A stretch of DNA of 51,307 nt from Selenomonadaceae bacterium (GCA_017553205.1 JAFZMV010000025.1:1-51307), one strand, 5' to 3'. Counted from the first letter of the stretch, positions 25,425-34,677 are shown. The notes: generated by a model not told the origin, from the sequence alone. Translations and numbers: made by a program.

Positions 25425-26717
25425 ATGATTGAACGCTACACTTTGCCCGAAATGGGAAAAATTTGGTCTATCGATAACGAATGGAGAACTATTTTAAATG
25501 TTGAGCTTGCCGCCTGCGATGCAATGGCTGAACTTGGAGAAATTCCTGCCGAGTCCGCGAAAAATATTCGTGCAAAGGCAAATTTTACAGTCGAACGCAT
25601 TAAAGAAATTGAGGCAGTCACTGACCATGATATTATTGCGTTTTTAACCTGCGTCGCTGAATATGTCGGCGAAGATTCAAAATATATTCACAAAGGTTTG
25701 ACTTCTTCGGACGTTAAAGACACCGCATATTGTTTGATGATGAAACAGTCGGCAGAAATTATTTTGGACGACTTGAAAAATTTCCGTGAAGTTCTCCGCC
25801 GTCGTGCGAAAGAATTTAAACATACTCCTTGTATCGGAAGAACTCATGGGATTCATGCCGAGCCGATGACTTTCGGTTTGAAACTTTTGCTCTGGAGTGA
25901 CGAAATCGAAAGAAATATTGAACGCGTTGAGCATGCAAAAAAAATTGTCAGCGTTGGAAAACTTTCCGGAGCAGTCGGCACTTACTCAAATATAAATCCG
26001 AAAATTGAAGAACTTGTCTGCCAAAAATTGGAACTCACTCCCGCACGTCTTGCAACTCAAGTTATTCAGCGTGACAGACATGCGGAATATATGACAACTT
26101 TGGCGATTGTTGCGAGTACTTTAGAAAAAATTGCTACTGAAATCAGAAATTTGCAAAGAACTGACATCAGAGAGGCAGAAGAATATTTTCAGCCCGGTCA
26201 AAAAGGTTCTTCCGCCATGCCTCACAAAAGAAATCCGATTAACTGCGAAAGAGTTGTGGGAATGGCTCGACTTGTTCGCGGAAATGCGGTAGCGGCGATG
26301 GAAGATATAACTTTGTGGCATGAAAGAGATATTTCTCACAGTTCTGTTGAACGTGTAATTTTGCCCGACTCAACTATCAACGTTGACTACTGCACGAAAA
26401 AAATCACGAAGATTATTGATAAACTTTTGGTCTATCCTGATGCAATGCTCCACAATCTGAACAGAACGGGCGGTTTAATTTACAGTCAAAGAATTATGTT
26501 GGCGATTGTCAGCAAAGGTGTTCTGCGTGAAGATGCTTATAAATGGGTGCAGAGAAATGCCATGAAACGCTGGCTTGAAAAAGAAGATTTCAAAACCAAT
26601 ATCGAAAACGACGAAGATATTAAAAAATATTTGACTGCCGAAGAAATTGAAAATTGTTTCGATTATACATGGTTCTTGAGAAACGTTGACATGATTTTTG
26701 AGCGTTTCGGAGTTTAA
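25425..26717 (+). CDS. purB: Adenylosuccinate lyase
   Basis: A 430-residue fumarase-superfamily enzyme that acts twice in purine synthesis, on SAICAR and adenylosuccinate. Signature loop GSSAMPHKRNPINCE near residue 265 carries the catalytic serine; KYIHKGLTSSDVKDTA and GRTHGIHAEPMTFG give the other active-site blocks with the conserved His. Length matches bacterial PurB. AAGGAGAG precedes ATG 25425 by seven bases. hypA begins 3 bases after its stop, so they are probably co-translated. Confidence 0.95.
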   Translation: MIERYTLPEMGKIWSIDNEWRTILNVELAACDAMAELGEIPAESAKNIRAKANFTVERIKEIEAVTDHDIIAFLTCVAEYVGEDSKYIHKGLTSSDVKDTAYCLMMKQSAEIILDDLKNFREVLRRRAKEFKHTPCIGRTHGIHAEPMTFGLKLLLWSDEIERNIERVEHAKKIVSVGKLSGAVGTYSNINPKIEELVCQKLELTPARLATQVIQRDRHAEYMTTLAIVASTLEKIATEIRNLQRTDIREAEEYFQPGQKGSSAMPHKRNPINCERVVGMARLVRGNAVAAMEDITLWHERDISHSSVERVILPDSTINVDYCTKKITKIIDKLLVYPDAMLHNLNRTGGLIYSQRIMLAIVSKGVLREDAYKWVQRNAMKRWLEKEDFKTNIENDEDIKKYLTAEEIENCFDYTWFLRNVDMIFERFGV

Positions 26718-26720
26718 AAA

Positions 26721-27059
26721 ATGCATGAGGCGGCTCTTGCGGAAAATATTATAAAAATCGCACTGGACACTGCGGAAAAAAATCACGCAAAAAAAATTTC
26801 TGAAATCGGTTTAAAAATTGGAGATATGGCGGGAGTTGAAGTCGAGGCTTTAAATTTGAGTTTTGAAGTCTTGACGAGTGGAACTCCTGCCGAAAATTCC
26901 AAATTGCTTATTGAAAAAATTCCGATTCGTGCAAAATGTAACAAGTGCGGAAAAATTTTTACGCTGGAAAATTTTAATTTTTTTTGCCCTGAATGTGACG
27001 GAATTTTAATTTTGCAAAGCGGGCGAGAACTTCTTGTGGATTTTGTTGACTGCGAATAA
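26721..27059 (+). CDS. hypA: HypA, hydrogenase nickel incorporation metallochaperone
   Basis: A 112-residue nickel chaperone. It starts MHEAALAENI, so the N-terminal Met-His-Glu nickel site is present. The zinc site is formed by Cys73 and Cys76 (CNKC) and Cys89 and Cys92 (CPEC). Together with HypB it supplies nickel to [NiFe]-hydrogenase, and in some species to urease. No hydrogenase or other hyp gene is in the window. With larC it shows that this organism handles nickel. Confidence 0.92.
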   Translation: MHEAALAENIIKIALDTAEKNHAKKISEIGLKIGDMAGVEVEALNLSFEVLTSGTPAENSKLLIEKIPIRAKCNKCGKIFTLENFNFFCPECDGILILQSGRELLVDFVDCE

Positions 27060-27078
27060 ATTGGAGTGAAAAAATTTT

Positions 27079-27927
27079 TTGAACAAAATAAAGGCTCATA
27101 TAAATAACATTGCACTTTCACATACAATTTTTGATTTGCCGTTTGCATTTATGGGAGCTTTGATGGCAACAAACGGAAATGTTGACGGCTGGACAATTTT
27201 TTTAATTGCTCTGGCAGTAACTTCGGGACGTGCGGCGGCGATGGCGATAGATAATCTTGCTGATTTGAAATATGATAAACTTCAGCCCCGTCTTTCATAT
27301 CGTGCAATGGTTAAAGGAGAAATTTCAAAAGCTGAGGCAAAAATTTTTATTGTTATCTGCCTTTTGATAATGGTTGTAACAGTTTCATTTTTGCCGCCGA
27401 TTTGTTTAAAACTTCTGCCGATAGCCGCTCTGCCGTTTATAATTTATCCGTTTACAAAAAGATTTACAGGCTGGTGTCATTTATTTTTGGGATTTGCGTT
27501 GTCGATGGCACCTGCAGGCGGTTGGGTTGCGGCAGGCGGAGAAATTTTTTCACCTGCAATGATTTTTCTTTGTTCGTCGTTAATGTTTTGGATAGCGGGA
27601 TTTGACGCAATGTACGGAGCTCAAGACGAAAAATTTGACAAGTCGCAGAAACTTCATTCACTCGCCACAGAGTACGGTGCGAAAGGTGCTTTTAAAATCT
27701 CAAAAATTTTTCATGTGATTTCTGTTGTGTGTCTGATTTTGACGGGAATAATTTTAAAACTCGGCGGAATTTATTTTTTCGGAATTTTAATAGCCGTGAT
27801 AACTTTAATTTATCAACATAAAATTGTAAGTCCCCGCGATTTTCATAACGTAACACAGGCATATTTCATGAGAAACGGAATTGTTTCGATGGCGATTTTT
27901 ATTTGTACATGGCTGAACTATATTTAA
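27079..27927 (+). CDS. UbiA-family prenyltransferase (UbiA/MqnP-like)
   Basis: A 282-residue integral membrane prenyltransferase with eight to nine helices. The first Asp-rich motif is AMAIDNLADLKYDK near residue 57 and the second is DAMYGAQDEKFDK near residue 180. The second motif form (D-x-x-Y-x-x-Q-D) and the length resemble UbiA and MqnP, the latter prenylating the naphthoate precursor of menaquinone in the futalosine route. MenA is less likely. The start is TTG 27079 with GGAGTGAA upstream; no ATG is available. Neighbours do not decide the pathway. Confidence 0.78.
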   Translation: MNKIKAHINNIALSHTIFDLPFAFMGALMATNGNVDGWTIFLIALAVTSGRAAAMAIDNLADLKYDKLQPRLSYRAMVKGEISKAEAKIFIVICLLIMVVTVSFLPPICLKLLPIAALPFIIYPFTKRFTGWCHLFLGFALSMAPAGGWVAAGGEIFSPAMIFLCSSLMFWIAGFDAMYGAQDEKFDKSQKLHSLATEYGAKGAFKISKIFHVISVVCLILTGIILKLGGIYFFGILIAVITLIYQHKIVSPRDFHNVTQAYFMRNGIVSMAIFICTWLNYI

Positions 27928-27954
27928 AAACTTGGAGAAAAATTTTTTATTGAA

Positions 27955-28743
27955 ATGTTTGAATTTGAATTTATGAGAAATGCCTTTGCGGCAGTTTTTT
28001 TTGTCACGCCGCTGTTTGGAATTTTATCAACTATGGTAGTTTCAAACAGAATGGCTTTTTTTTCTGATTCTTTGGGGCATGGAGCATTTACCGGAATTGC
28101 TCTCGGTGCTTTAATCGGAGTCGGTTCGGAAATTTTCGGGCTGATAACTTTTTCAATAATTTTCGCACTGCTGATAATTTTCATCAAAAATAAAACTCAC
28201 AGCGGAGCGGATACAGTCATCGGAGTTTTCAGTTCTACCGCGATTGCATTGGGTTTAATGTTGATGTCGGCGGGCGGACAGTTCAATAAATTTTCAAAAT
28301 TCTTGATTGGCGATTTGTTATCAATTTCGCAGACAGATTTAATTTCACTTGCGGGAATTTTTTTTGCAGTGATAATCAGTTGGATTTTTTTATTTAACAA
28401 ACTTTTAATTTCTTCAGTAAATAAAACTTTGGCAAGAAGTCGCGGAATAAATACCCAGTTTGTCGAATCAGTTTTTGCGGTTTTGTTGGCTCTTGTGGTT
28501 GCCGTCAGTATTCAATGGGTCGGAATTTTGATAATAAATGCGTTGTTGGTTTTACCTGCCGCCGCGTCAAGAAATATTTCAAATTCCGTAAAATCCTATC
28601 ATTTTTTCAGTATAACAATTTCTTTAGTTTCCGGGCTGGCAGGCTTAATTTTAGCTTACGAAATAAATTCTGCGGCGGGAGCGTCGATTGTAGTTTGTGC
28701 GGCAGTGATTTATTTTTTCACGCTGATATTTAAAAAATTTTGA
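27955..28743 (+). CDS. Metal ABC transporter permease, ZnuB/TroC family
   Basis: A 262-residue permease with about eight helices of the ABC-3 family for Zn, Mn or Fe. FFVTPLFGILSTMVVSNRMAFFSDSLGHGAFTGIALG is the N-terminal region typical of the family, and WVGILIINALLVLPAAASRNI is the conserved central stretch. Its partner ATPase and binding protein are not adjacent, which is unusual. The metal is not known. ATG 27955 is the only start in that area; GGAG lies 18 bases upstream, which is long. It is followed by PAP2 after 8 bases. Confidence 0.82.
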   Translation: MFEFEFMRNAFAAVFFVTPLFGILSTMVVSNRMAFFSDSLGHGAFTGIALGALIGVGSEIFGLITFSIIFALLIIFIKNKTHSGADTVIGVFSSTAIALGLMLMSAGGQFNKFSKFLIGDLLSISQTDLISLAGIFFAVIISWIFLFNKLLISSVNKTLARSRGINTQFVESVFAVLLALVVAVSIQWVGILIINALLVLPAAASRNISNSVKSYHFFSITISLVSGLAGLILAYEINSAAGASIVVCAAVIYFFTLIFKKF

Positions 28744-28751
28744 GGTGAAAT

Positions 28752-29690
28752 ATGGACATACAATATTTAATTTTTCTGCAGGATATTCGCGAATCACTTG
28801 GCGATTGGTCTGCAACAGTGGCAAAAATTATTTCTGCAATTCCCGTCAGTCCTCTGTCAATTTTAATAATGGGAATTTTATTTTGGTGCGTGAATAAACG
28901 CGCAGGATTATTCTTAATGTTCACGGCAGGTTTCGGAGAATTGTTGAATAATTTAGTCAAAAATACTTTTTGCGTGTATCGTCCTTGGATTTTTGAGCCT
29001 GATTTACAGCCCGTTCATGAGGCACTGAAAAAAGCCAGCAGTTATTCTTTTCCGAGCGGACACACAACGATGGCAACGGCAGTTTACGGCGGACTTGCAT
29101 ATTTTTACAGAAAAAAATTTCCCGCATTGATAATTCCCTGCGTTATTTTAATTTTGCTTGTGGCTCTTTCAAGAAATTTTTTGGGAGTACACACTCCGCA
29201 GGACGTTTTATTTGCAATGCTGGAAATATTTTTAGTGATTGTGTTTGCAGAAAAAATTTTTGACGCTATGGATTTAAATCAAAATTTTTCTCGAACTGCA
29301 TTTACAGCGGGAGTAATTTTTTGCATATTGGCAACTTTGTATTTAGTTTTAAAACCTTATCCCGAAGATTTTCACGACGGAAAAATAATTGTCGAATCTT
29401 CACAGGCAATAATTGACTCTTTCGACAAAGTTGGAGCGTTTACGGGATTTTTACTCGGTGCATTTCTTGAACATAAATTTATAAATTTCAAATTAAATGT
29501 TTCGCGAAAAATAAAAATCCGTCGAATAATTATCGGCGGTATAGTCTGCGGTGCGGCTATGGTTCTCTTGTTCATTCTTAAAAAGAGCGGAATAGAAATT
29601 TTGTACGAATTCGGCAAAGGTTTTCTGCCGTTCATCTCAGTATCTTTTCTTGCACCTTATACTTTTAACCGCGTGGAGAAAATCCGATAA
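28752..29690 (+). CDS. PAP2-superfamily membrane phosphatase
   Basis: A 312-residue integral membrane protein. The acid phosphatase motifs are present: KNTFCVYRPW (K-x6-RP), YSFPSGHTTMATAVYGG (PSGH) and SRNFLGVHTPQD (SR-x5-H-x3-D). Additional helices fill the C-terminal half. Such enzymes dephosphorylate lipid phosphates such as undecaprenyl diphosphate or phosphatidate; the substrate is not determined. GAGGTGAAAT precedes the ATG. Its last 26 bases overlap the 3' end of the convergent AAA+ gene. Confidence 0.86.
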   Translation: MDIQYLIFLQDIRESLGDWSATVAKIISAIPVSPLSILIMGILFWCVNKRAGLFLMFTAGFGELLNNLVKNTFCVYRPWIFEPDLQPVHEALKKASSYSFPSGHTTMATAVYGGLAYFYRKKFPALIIPCVILILLVALSRNFLGVHTPQDVLFAMLEIFLVIVFAEKIFDAMDLNQNFSRTAFTAGVIFCILATLYLVLKPYPEDFHDGKIIVESSQAIIDSFDKVGAFTGFLLGAFLEHKFINFKLNVSRKIKIRRIIIGGIVCGAAMVLLFILKKSGIEILYEFGKGFLPFISVSFLAPYTFNRVEKIR

Positions 29691-31092
29691 AATTTTTTTC
29701 TGCGGGCAATAAATTTATTTCAAAATCTTCCGGCTTGAGTTGAATTAATTCTTCTCTGCCGATTTTTTTATTTCCGCGTAAAATTCTTTGCGATTGCCTT
29801 AAAATTCCGCGTTCCAAAAAATTTCTTACAAAACGTCCGTTTCCAAAATTTTTTTGCTTGATAATTTCGGAAAAAATTTTCCTGCACTTTTTCAAAACTT
29901 CGTTATCAATTTCAAAATTTTTCTCGGCAGTCATAAATTTAAAAATTTCTATAAGCTCATCAACATTATAATCGGGAAAATCCACATGAAAAGCGATACG
30001 GCTTTTTAGTCCTTCGTTGCCGTCCAAAAAAATTTTCATTTTATCGGGATAGCCTGCAAAAATTACAATGATTTCATCGCGGAAAATTTCCATTTGCCGA
30101 ACAATTTCATTTATAGCCTCTCCGCCGAAATTTTCATCAGTCAATGAATATGCCTCGTCAATAAATAAAACTCCGCCCCGTGCTTTATCAAAAATTTTCT
30201 CGATATTTTTTGCAGTCCAGCCGACATATTTTCCGACTAAATCAGCCCTGCCCGTTTCTATAAATTTCCCGTCGCTCAAAATTTCCGCGGAAAGTCTTGC
30301 CGCAGTAGTTTTTGCGGTTCCGGGATTTCCCGTAAAAATCATATGCAGACTCATTTTAAAATTTTTCAGTCCGAAATTTTCGCGGAGTTTTTGAATTTCA
30401 AAATTATCCAGAATCTGATTTAAAATATTTTTTATTTCGTGCAGACCGACCATATTTTGAAGAATTTTATAGGAATCATTTTTTCTGAAAAAATTTTTGT
30501 CAGTTTCGATAAAAATAAAAATTACTTCACCGCTAAATTTTTCTATCAGTTCTCCAAAAAAATTTTTTTCCGAATCAATAATTACTGCACCGCCTGCCGA
30601 CTGCCTGAAAATATTTTCTATGTTGAAATCTTCAGTGCAATTTTCCTTGACTTCAGAAATATATTTTGCACATCTGCTGGCAAGCCGTTTATTTTTATAG
30701 AGTTCCGCACAAAAATTTTTTGCACTCTGCAGAGCATCAGAAATATTTTTGGCAGAAATTTTGTAATAAGTTCCGCAGTCTTGAATTTTATTTTCAAGCG
30801 AAAAATTTTCTGTATCAAATAAAAATTCCTCGATTTTAAAATTTTCCGTGTCGAAATAATCAAAAGAAAAATTTTCAAGTCCGCGAAGATTATTTTGAAT
30901 CCACGCTTCATGATGAGAAATAATATTTTGATTTTCCGCCTGCAGAAGAATTTGTTTAGCTTGACTCGGAGTAATTTCCGAAAAATTCATCTGCCGATTT
31001 TCATTTGAAACGACTAAAATTTTTCCGTCAAAATTCAAAGTTAAAATATTTTTCCCATGAACAAAATTTTCTGTGCCGATATAAAACTGCAT
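29665..31092 (-). CDS. CbbX/SpoVK-like AAA+ ATPase with an unknown N-terminal half
   Basis: A 475-residue protein. The C-terminal AAA+ module (about 215-470) has Walker A GNPGTAKT at 255-262, pore-loop KYVGWT, Walker B VLFIDEAYSL near 308-317, sensor-1 VIFAGYPDK and arginine finger SRIAFHVDFPDY. This is the CbbX/SpoVK group. The first 210 residues are not recognised as a domain; they contain SAGGAVIIDS and EVIFIFIETD, which echo Walker B and sensor-1 spacing without a Walker A. CbbX remodels Rubisco and SpoVK acts in sporulation, but here the target is unknown. Start chosen at ATG 31092 because GGAGGCGG lies seven bases before it. Confidence 0.82.
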   Translation of the reverse strand: MQFYIGTENFVHGKNILTLNFDGKILVVSNENRQMNFSEITPSQAKQILLQAENQNIISHHEAWIQNNLRGLENFSFDYFDTENFKIEEFLFDTENFSLENKIQDCGTYYKISAKNISDALQSAKNFCAELYKNKRLASRCAKYISEVKENCTEDFNIENIFRQSAGGAVIIDSEKNFFGELIEKFSGEVIFIFIETDKNFFRKNDSYKILQNMVGLHEIKNILNQILDNFEIQKLRENFGLKNFKMSLHMIFTGNPGTAKTTAARLSAEILSDGKFIETGRADLVGKYVGWTAKNIEKIFDKARGGVLFIDEAYSLTDENFGGEAINEIVRQMEIFRDEIIVIFAGYPDKMKIFLDGNEGLKSRIAFHVDFPDYNVDELIEIFKFMTAEKNFEIDNEVLKKCRKIFSEIIKQKNFGNGRFVRNFLERGILRQSQRILRGNKKIGREELIQLKPEDFEINLLPAEKNFIGFSPRG

Positions 31093-31475
31093 AACACCGC
31101 CTCCAATTTTCCGAAAAATTAACAATTTCAGCGGTTAAATTTTTTCATGACAAAAAATTTTATTATGCAGAATATTTTCAAGTTATCGCACAAAAAATTT
31201 TCCACAGTTGGTAGTACTGACAAAAACTGAACAAAATGATTTGTAAAATTTTTAATCATCTTTGGCAAAAGATATTTTTAACAAGCAGCTTTCCATTATT
31301 CAGATCTTTAAAATTTTTTCAAATACTGCTCGAGTGGCTATTGCAATTTGTCAAATGGAAGATTCATAAATGTTCCGAAAATTTTGTTGACAGTTTCTTT
31401 TAATTGTTGTAACATAAACGCACTTAAGGGTTATCAATTTTAAATGTTTTTTTATGTATAGGGAGGTTTTTATAA
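31093..31475. other. Intergenic region between the AAA+ gene and gapA
   Basis: 383 bases, AT-rich, with no convincing ORF. Apart from the gapA promoter near its right end, it holds TTCCATT and AATGGAA about 70 bases apart (around 31287 and 31358), too far apart and too short to claim as an operator. No CcpA cre box or CggR-type operator was recognised. Confidence 0.6.
31387..31415 (+). promoter_or_regulatory. Consensus promoter of gapA
   Basis: Perfect -35 TTGACA at 31387-31392, a 17-base spacer and TAACAT at 31410-31415. GGGAGG and the gapA ATG follow about 60 bases later. It fits a strongly expressed glycolytic gene. Confidence 0.75.
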
Positions 31476-32504
31476 ATGGCTGTTAAAGTTGCTATCAATG
31501 GTTTCGGTCGTATCGGTCGCCTTGCTTTCCGTCAGATGTTCGCTGCTGAGGGTTATGAAGTTGTTGCAATCAACGATCTTACCAGCCCGAAAATGCTTGC
31601 ACACCTTTTGAAATATGACACTGCACAGGGCGGATACGCAGGAAAAATCGGCGAAGGCAAACACACTGTCGAGGCTAAAGAAAACTCTATCGTCGTTGAC
31701 GGCAAAGAAATCATCATCTACGCTGTTAAAGATGCAAAAGAAATTCCTTGGGGCAAACATGACGTTGATGTTGTCCTCGAATGCACAGGTTTCTACACCA
31801 GCAAAGAAAAAGCATCTGCTCACCTCGAAGCCGGTGCCAAAAAAGTCGTTATCTCCGCTCCTGCGGGCAATGATCTCCCGACAATCGTTTACAACGTCAA
31901 CCATGAAACTCTTACTCCTGATGTCAAAGTTCTCTCCGCCGCTTCCTGCACAACAAACTGCTTGGCTCCGATGACTCAGGCTCTCCATAAGCTTGCTCCG
32001 ATTCAGAGCGGTATTATGGCTACTATCCATGCTTACACCGGCGATCAGATGATCCTTGACGGTCCGCAACGTAAAGGCGATCTCCGTCGCAGCCGTGCAG
32101 GTGCATGCAACATCGTTCCTAACAGCACAGGTACAGCAAAAGCTATCGGTCTTGTTATTCCTGAACTCAAAGGAAAACTCATCGGTGCAGCACAACGCGT
32201 TCCGACCCCGACTGGTTCTACTACTCTTCTCTTTGCAGTTGTCAAAGGCGAAGTCACCAAAGAACAGATCAACGACGCTATGAAAGCTGCCGCTAACGAA
32301 TCCTTCGGCTATAATGAAGAAGAAATCGTTTCCAGCGATATTATCGGCATGAGATACGGTTCACTCTTCGATGCAACTCAGACAATGGTAAGTCCTATCG
32401 GCGACGGCAATACCCTTGTACAGGTTGTTTCTTGGTACGACAACGAAAACAGCTATACCAGCCAGATGGTTCGCACAATCAAATACTTTGCAGAACTCAA
32501 GTAA
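31476..32504 (+). CDS. gapA: Glyceraldehyde-3-phosphate dehydrogenase
   Basis: A 342-residue class I GAPDH. NAD-binding begins INGFGRIGR, Asp34 in INDLTSP points to NAD rather than NADP, and the catalytic nucleophile is Cys158 in [13 protein letters not shown]. The C-terminal [12 protein letters not shown] is intact. The gene has many C-ending codons and is visibly less AT-rich than its surroundings, as expected for high expression. It has its own promoter and terminator; pgk-tpiA follows after a repeat. Confidence 0.97.
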   Translation: MAVKVAINGFGRIGRLAFRQMFAAEGYEVVAINDLTSPKMLAHLLKYDTAQGGYAGKIGEGKHTVEAKENSIVVDGKEIIIYAVKDAKEIPWGKHDVDVVLECTGFYTSKEKASAHLEAGAKKVVISAPAGNDLPTIVYNVNHETLTPDVKVLSAASCTTNCLAPMTQALHKLAPIQSGIMATIHAYTGDQMILDGPQRKGDLRRSRAGACNIVPNSTGTAKAIGLVIPELKGKLIGAAQRVPTPTGSTTLLFAVVKGEVTKEQINDAMKAAANESFGYNEEEIVSSDIIGMRYGSLFDATQTMVSPIGDGNTLVQVVSWYDNENSYTSQMVRTIKYFAELK

Positions 32505-32545
32505 TTCATCGGCTGAAATAAGCAACTGAATACGGTTAAGACTCT

Positions 32546-32587
32546 CGCGGTCCGGCTCTTCATAATTGTTGGGCCGACCGCGTTTTT
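32546..32587 (+). terminator. Intrinsic terminator after gapA
   Basis: CGCGGTCCGGCT pairs with GGGCCGACCGCG, followed by TTTTT. This is one of the most stable hairpins in the window. Confidence 0.88.
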
Positions 32588-32589
32588 AG

Positions 32590-32670
32590 TTAGGAATGAG
32601 AAATGCGTAATCAGGAATTATAAGAAAGTTAAATAAACTTTTTAATTACGCATTACGCACTACGAATTAT
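32590..32670. repeat. Short intergenic inverted repeat (copy 2)
   Basis: TAGGAATGAG, AAATGCGTAATCAGGAATTA and, across a short AT-rich loop, TTAATTACGCATTACGCAC and TACGAATTA. The left and right parts are roughly complementary (ATGCGTAAT against ATTACGCAT), forming an imperfect palindrome between gapA and pgk-tpiA. Confidence 0.6.
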
Positions 32671-32690
32671 TTTTTGGGAGGCATTTTTAA

Positions 32691-34628
32691 GTGGAAAAGA
32701 AAAATATCAGAGACATTAACTTGAAAGGCAAAAAAGTTTTCCTGCGTGTTGATTATAATGTTCCTATGGACGAAAATCAGAACATCACCAACACCAAACG
32801 TATTGACGCAACTCTTCCGACTCTCAACTACTTGCTTGAACAGGGTGCAGCTGTAATTATCGGCTGTCATCTCGGCAGACCTACCGAAGCTCGCGAACCC
32901 AAATTCTCCACAAAACCTATCGCCGCAAAACTTTCCGAAATTCTCGGCAAAGAAGTAAAATGGGCGGAAGATTGTATCGGAGAACCTGCTGAAAAAGCCG
33001 CCGCCGCTCTTCAGCCCGGCGAAATCCTCTTGCTCGAAAACCTCCGCTATCACAAAGAAGAAAAGAAAAATAATCCTAAGTTTGCGAAACAGCTTGCATC
33101 ACTCGCTGACATCGCAGTTAATGACGCATTTGGAATGGCTCACCGTGCTCACGCTTCCAACGTCGGTATCACTCATTTTCTTGAAACTGCATCCGGTTTC
33201 CTTATGGAAAAAGAAATTAACTACATCGGCAAAACTCTTGAAAATCCTGCTCGCCCGTTTGTCGGAATTATCGGCGGTGCAAAAGTTTCCGATAAAATCG
33301 GCGTTATCAGCAACATGATTGATAAAGTTGATACTATTATTATCGGCGGCGGCATGGCTCATACCTTCGACAAAGCTAAAGGCTACGAAGTCGGTCAGTC
33401 TTTGCTTGAAGAAGATAAAGTCGAACTCGCTAAGGAACTTTTGAAGAAAGCTGAAGAAAAAGGCGTTAAAGTTGTTCTGCCCGTTGATTTGGTTGTTGCA
33501 AATAAATTTGCGGCTGACGCTGAATTTAAAACTGTTCCTGTTGATCAGTGTCCTGTAGACTGGCAGGGTCTTGACAGCGGTGAAAAAACTTCTCAAAAAT
33601 ACGTTAAAGCTCTTGAGGGTGCAAAAACAATTATTTGGAACGGACCTATGGGCGTTTTTGAATTTGATAACTTTGCAAAAGGAACTCTCGCAGTTGCAAA
33701 AGCAGTTGCGGACGCTACCGAAAAAGGTGCAACCTCTATCGTAGGCGGCGGAGATTCTATTGCGGCTCTTAAGAAAACAGGTCTTTCAGATAAAATTTCC
33801 CACATTTCTACCGGTGGCGGTGCTACTCTCGAATATCTTGAAGGAAAAGTTCTTCCGGGTATTGATGCTATTGACGGTGTCGGACGTACTCCGATTATCG
33901 CAGGCAACTGGAAAATGAATAACACAATTAAAAAAGGCGTTGCACTTGTTGAAGAGTTAATTCCGCTCGTCAAAAATGCAAATTGCCGTGTTGTTGTTGC
34001 TCCTACTGCTACTGCTCTTAAATCTGTTGCAAAAGCTGTTAAGAGTACAAATATTCATGTTGCCGCTCAAAATGTTCACTGGGAAAAATCAGGTGCATTT
34101 ACAGGCGAAATTTCAACCGAAATGCTCAACGAAATTGGCGTTGATTATGTAATTCTCGGACACAGCGAAAGACGCGATTACTTCGGCGAAACTGACGAAG
34201 GCGTTAATAAACGTGCTAAAGCCGCTTTCAATGCGGGAATTACTCCGATTATCTGCTGTGGCGAACCTCTTGAAATTCGTGAGGCTAACACTTACATTGA
34301 GCATGTTGTAAATCAGATTAACGCGGCTCTTGAAGGTTTCACAGCGGCAGAAGTCAAAAAACTTGTTATCGCTTATGAACCGATCTGGGCTATCGGCACA
34401 GGCAAAACCGCAACATTTGAACAGGCTGAAGAAGTTTGTAAAGCTATCCGCGAAGCTGTCGCCAAGAAATTTGATCAGGAAGCTGCTGACGCTATTCGTA
34501 TTCAGTACGGCGGAAGCGTTAAACCTGCTACAATTAAAGACCTTATGCAACAGCCGAATGTTGACGGTGCATTGGTCGGCGGTGCATCTTTGAAATCTGC
34601 TGACTTTAGTGCGATTGTCAATTTCTAA
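32691..34628 (+). CDS. pgk-tpiA: Fused phosphoglycerate kinase-triosephosphate isomerase
   Basis: A 645-residue in-frame fusion of two glycolytic enzymes. Residues 1 to about 395 are phosphoglycerate kinase: LRVDYNVPM, CHLGRPTEAR, WNGPMGVFEFDNFAKGT and VGGGDSIAAL. From about 396 triosephosphate isomerase starts directly as IIAGNWKMNN with the active-site Lys, then LGHSERRDYF with the catalytic His and AYEPIWAIGTGKTA with the catalytic Glu, ending QYGGSVKP and GGASLKSADF. Both halves look complete. Such a fusion is known from Thermotoga maritima. The start here is GTG 32691 preceded by GGGAGGC. It follows the gapA terminator and repeat. Confidence 0.95.
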   Translation: MEKKNIRDINLKGKKVFLRVDYNVPMDENQNITNTKRIDATLPTLNYLLEQGAAVIIGCHLGRPTEAREPKFSTKPIAAKLSEILGKEVKWAEDCIGEPAEKAAAALQPGEILLLENLRYHKEEKKNNPKFAKQLASLADIAVNDAFGMAHRAHASNVGITHFLETASGFLMEKEINYIGKTLENPARPFVGIIGGAKVSDKIGVISNMIDKVDTIIIGGGMAHTFDKAKGYEVGQSLLEEDKVELAKELLKKAEEKGVKVVLPVDLVVANKFAADAEFKTVPVDQCPVDWQGLDSGEKTSQKYVKALEGAKTIIWNGPMGVFEFDNFAKGTLAVAKAVADATEKGATSIVGGGDSIAALKKTGLSDKISHISTGGGATLEYLEGKVLPGIDAIDGVGRTPIIAGNWKMNNTIKKGVALVEELIPLVKNANCRVVVAPTATALKSVAKAVKSTNIHVAAQNVHWEKSGAFTGEISTEMLNEIGVDYVILGHSERRDYFGETDEGVNKRAKAAFNAGITPIICCGEPLEIREANTYIEHVVNQINAALEGFTAAEVKKLVIAYEPIWAIGTGKTATFEQAEEVCKAIREAVAKKFDQEAADAIRIQYGGSVKPATIKDLMQQPNVDGALVGGASLKSADFSAIVNF

Positions 34629-34677
34629 GTTGTAACTAAATATTTCAGGTTGCTCGATTAGTCGAGCTGTAAGTTGA

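Noticed and set aside
31287-31365. TTCCATT and AATGGAA as an operator pair upstream of gapA
   Set aside because: Seven-base arms 70 bases apart can arise by chance in such AT-rich sequence; there is no known binding consensus.
31470-32195. A 241-codon open frame on the minus strand opposite gapA
   Set aside because: It mirrors the gapA coding sequence with its codon bias, has no ribosome-binding site and no recognisable protein pattern. It is a shadow frame.
34652-34667. Palindrome GCTCGATTAGTCGAGC as a transcription-factor site
   Set aside because: It lies after the pgk-tpiA stop and directly before its terminator, so it is more likely part of the 3' structure than an operator.
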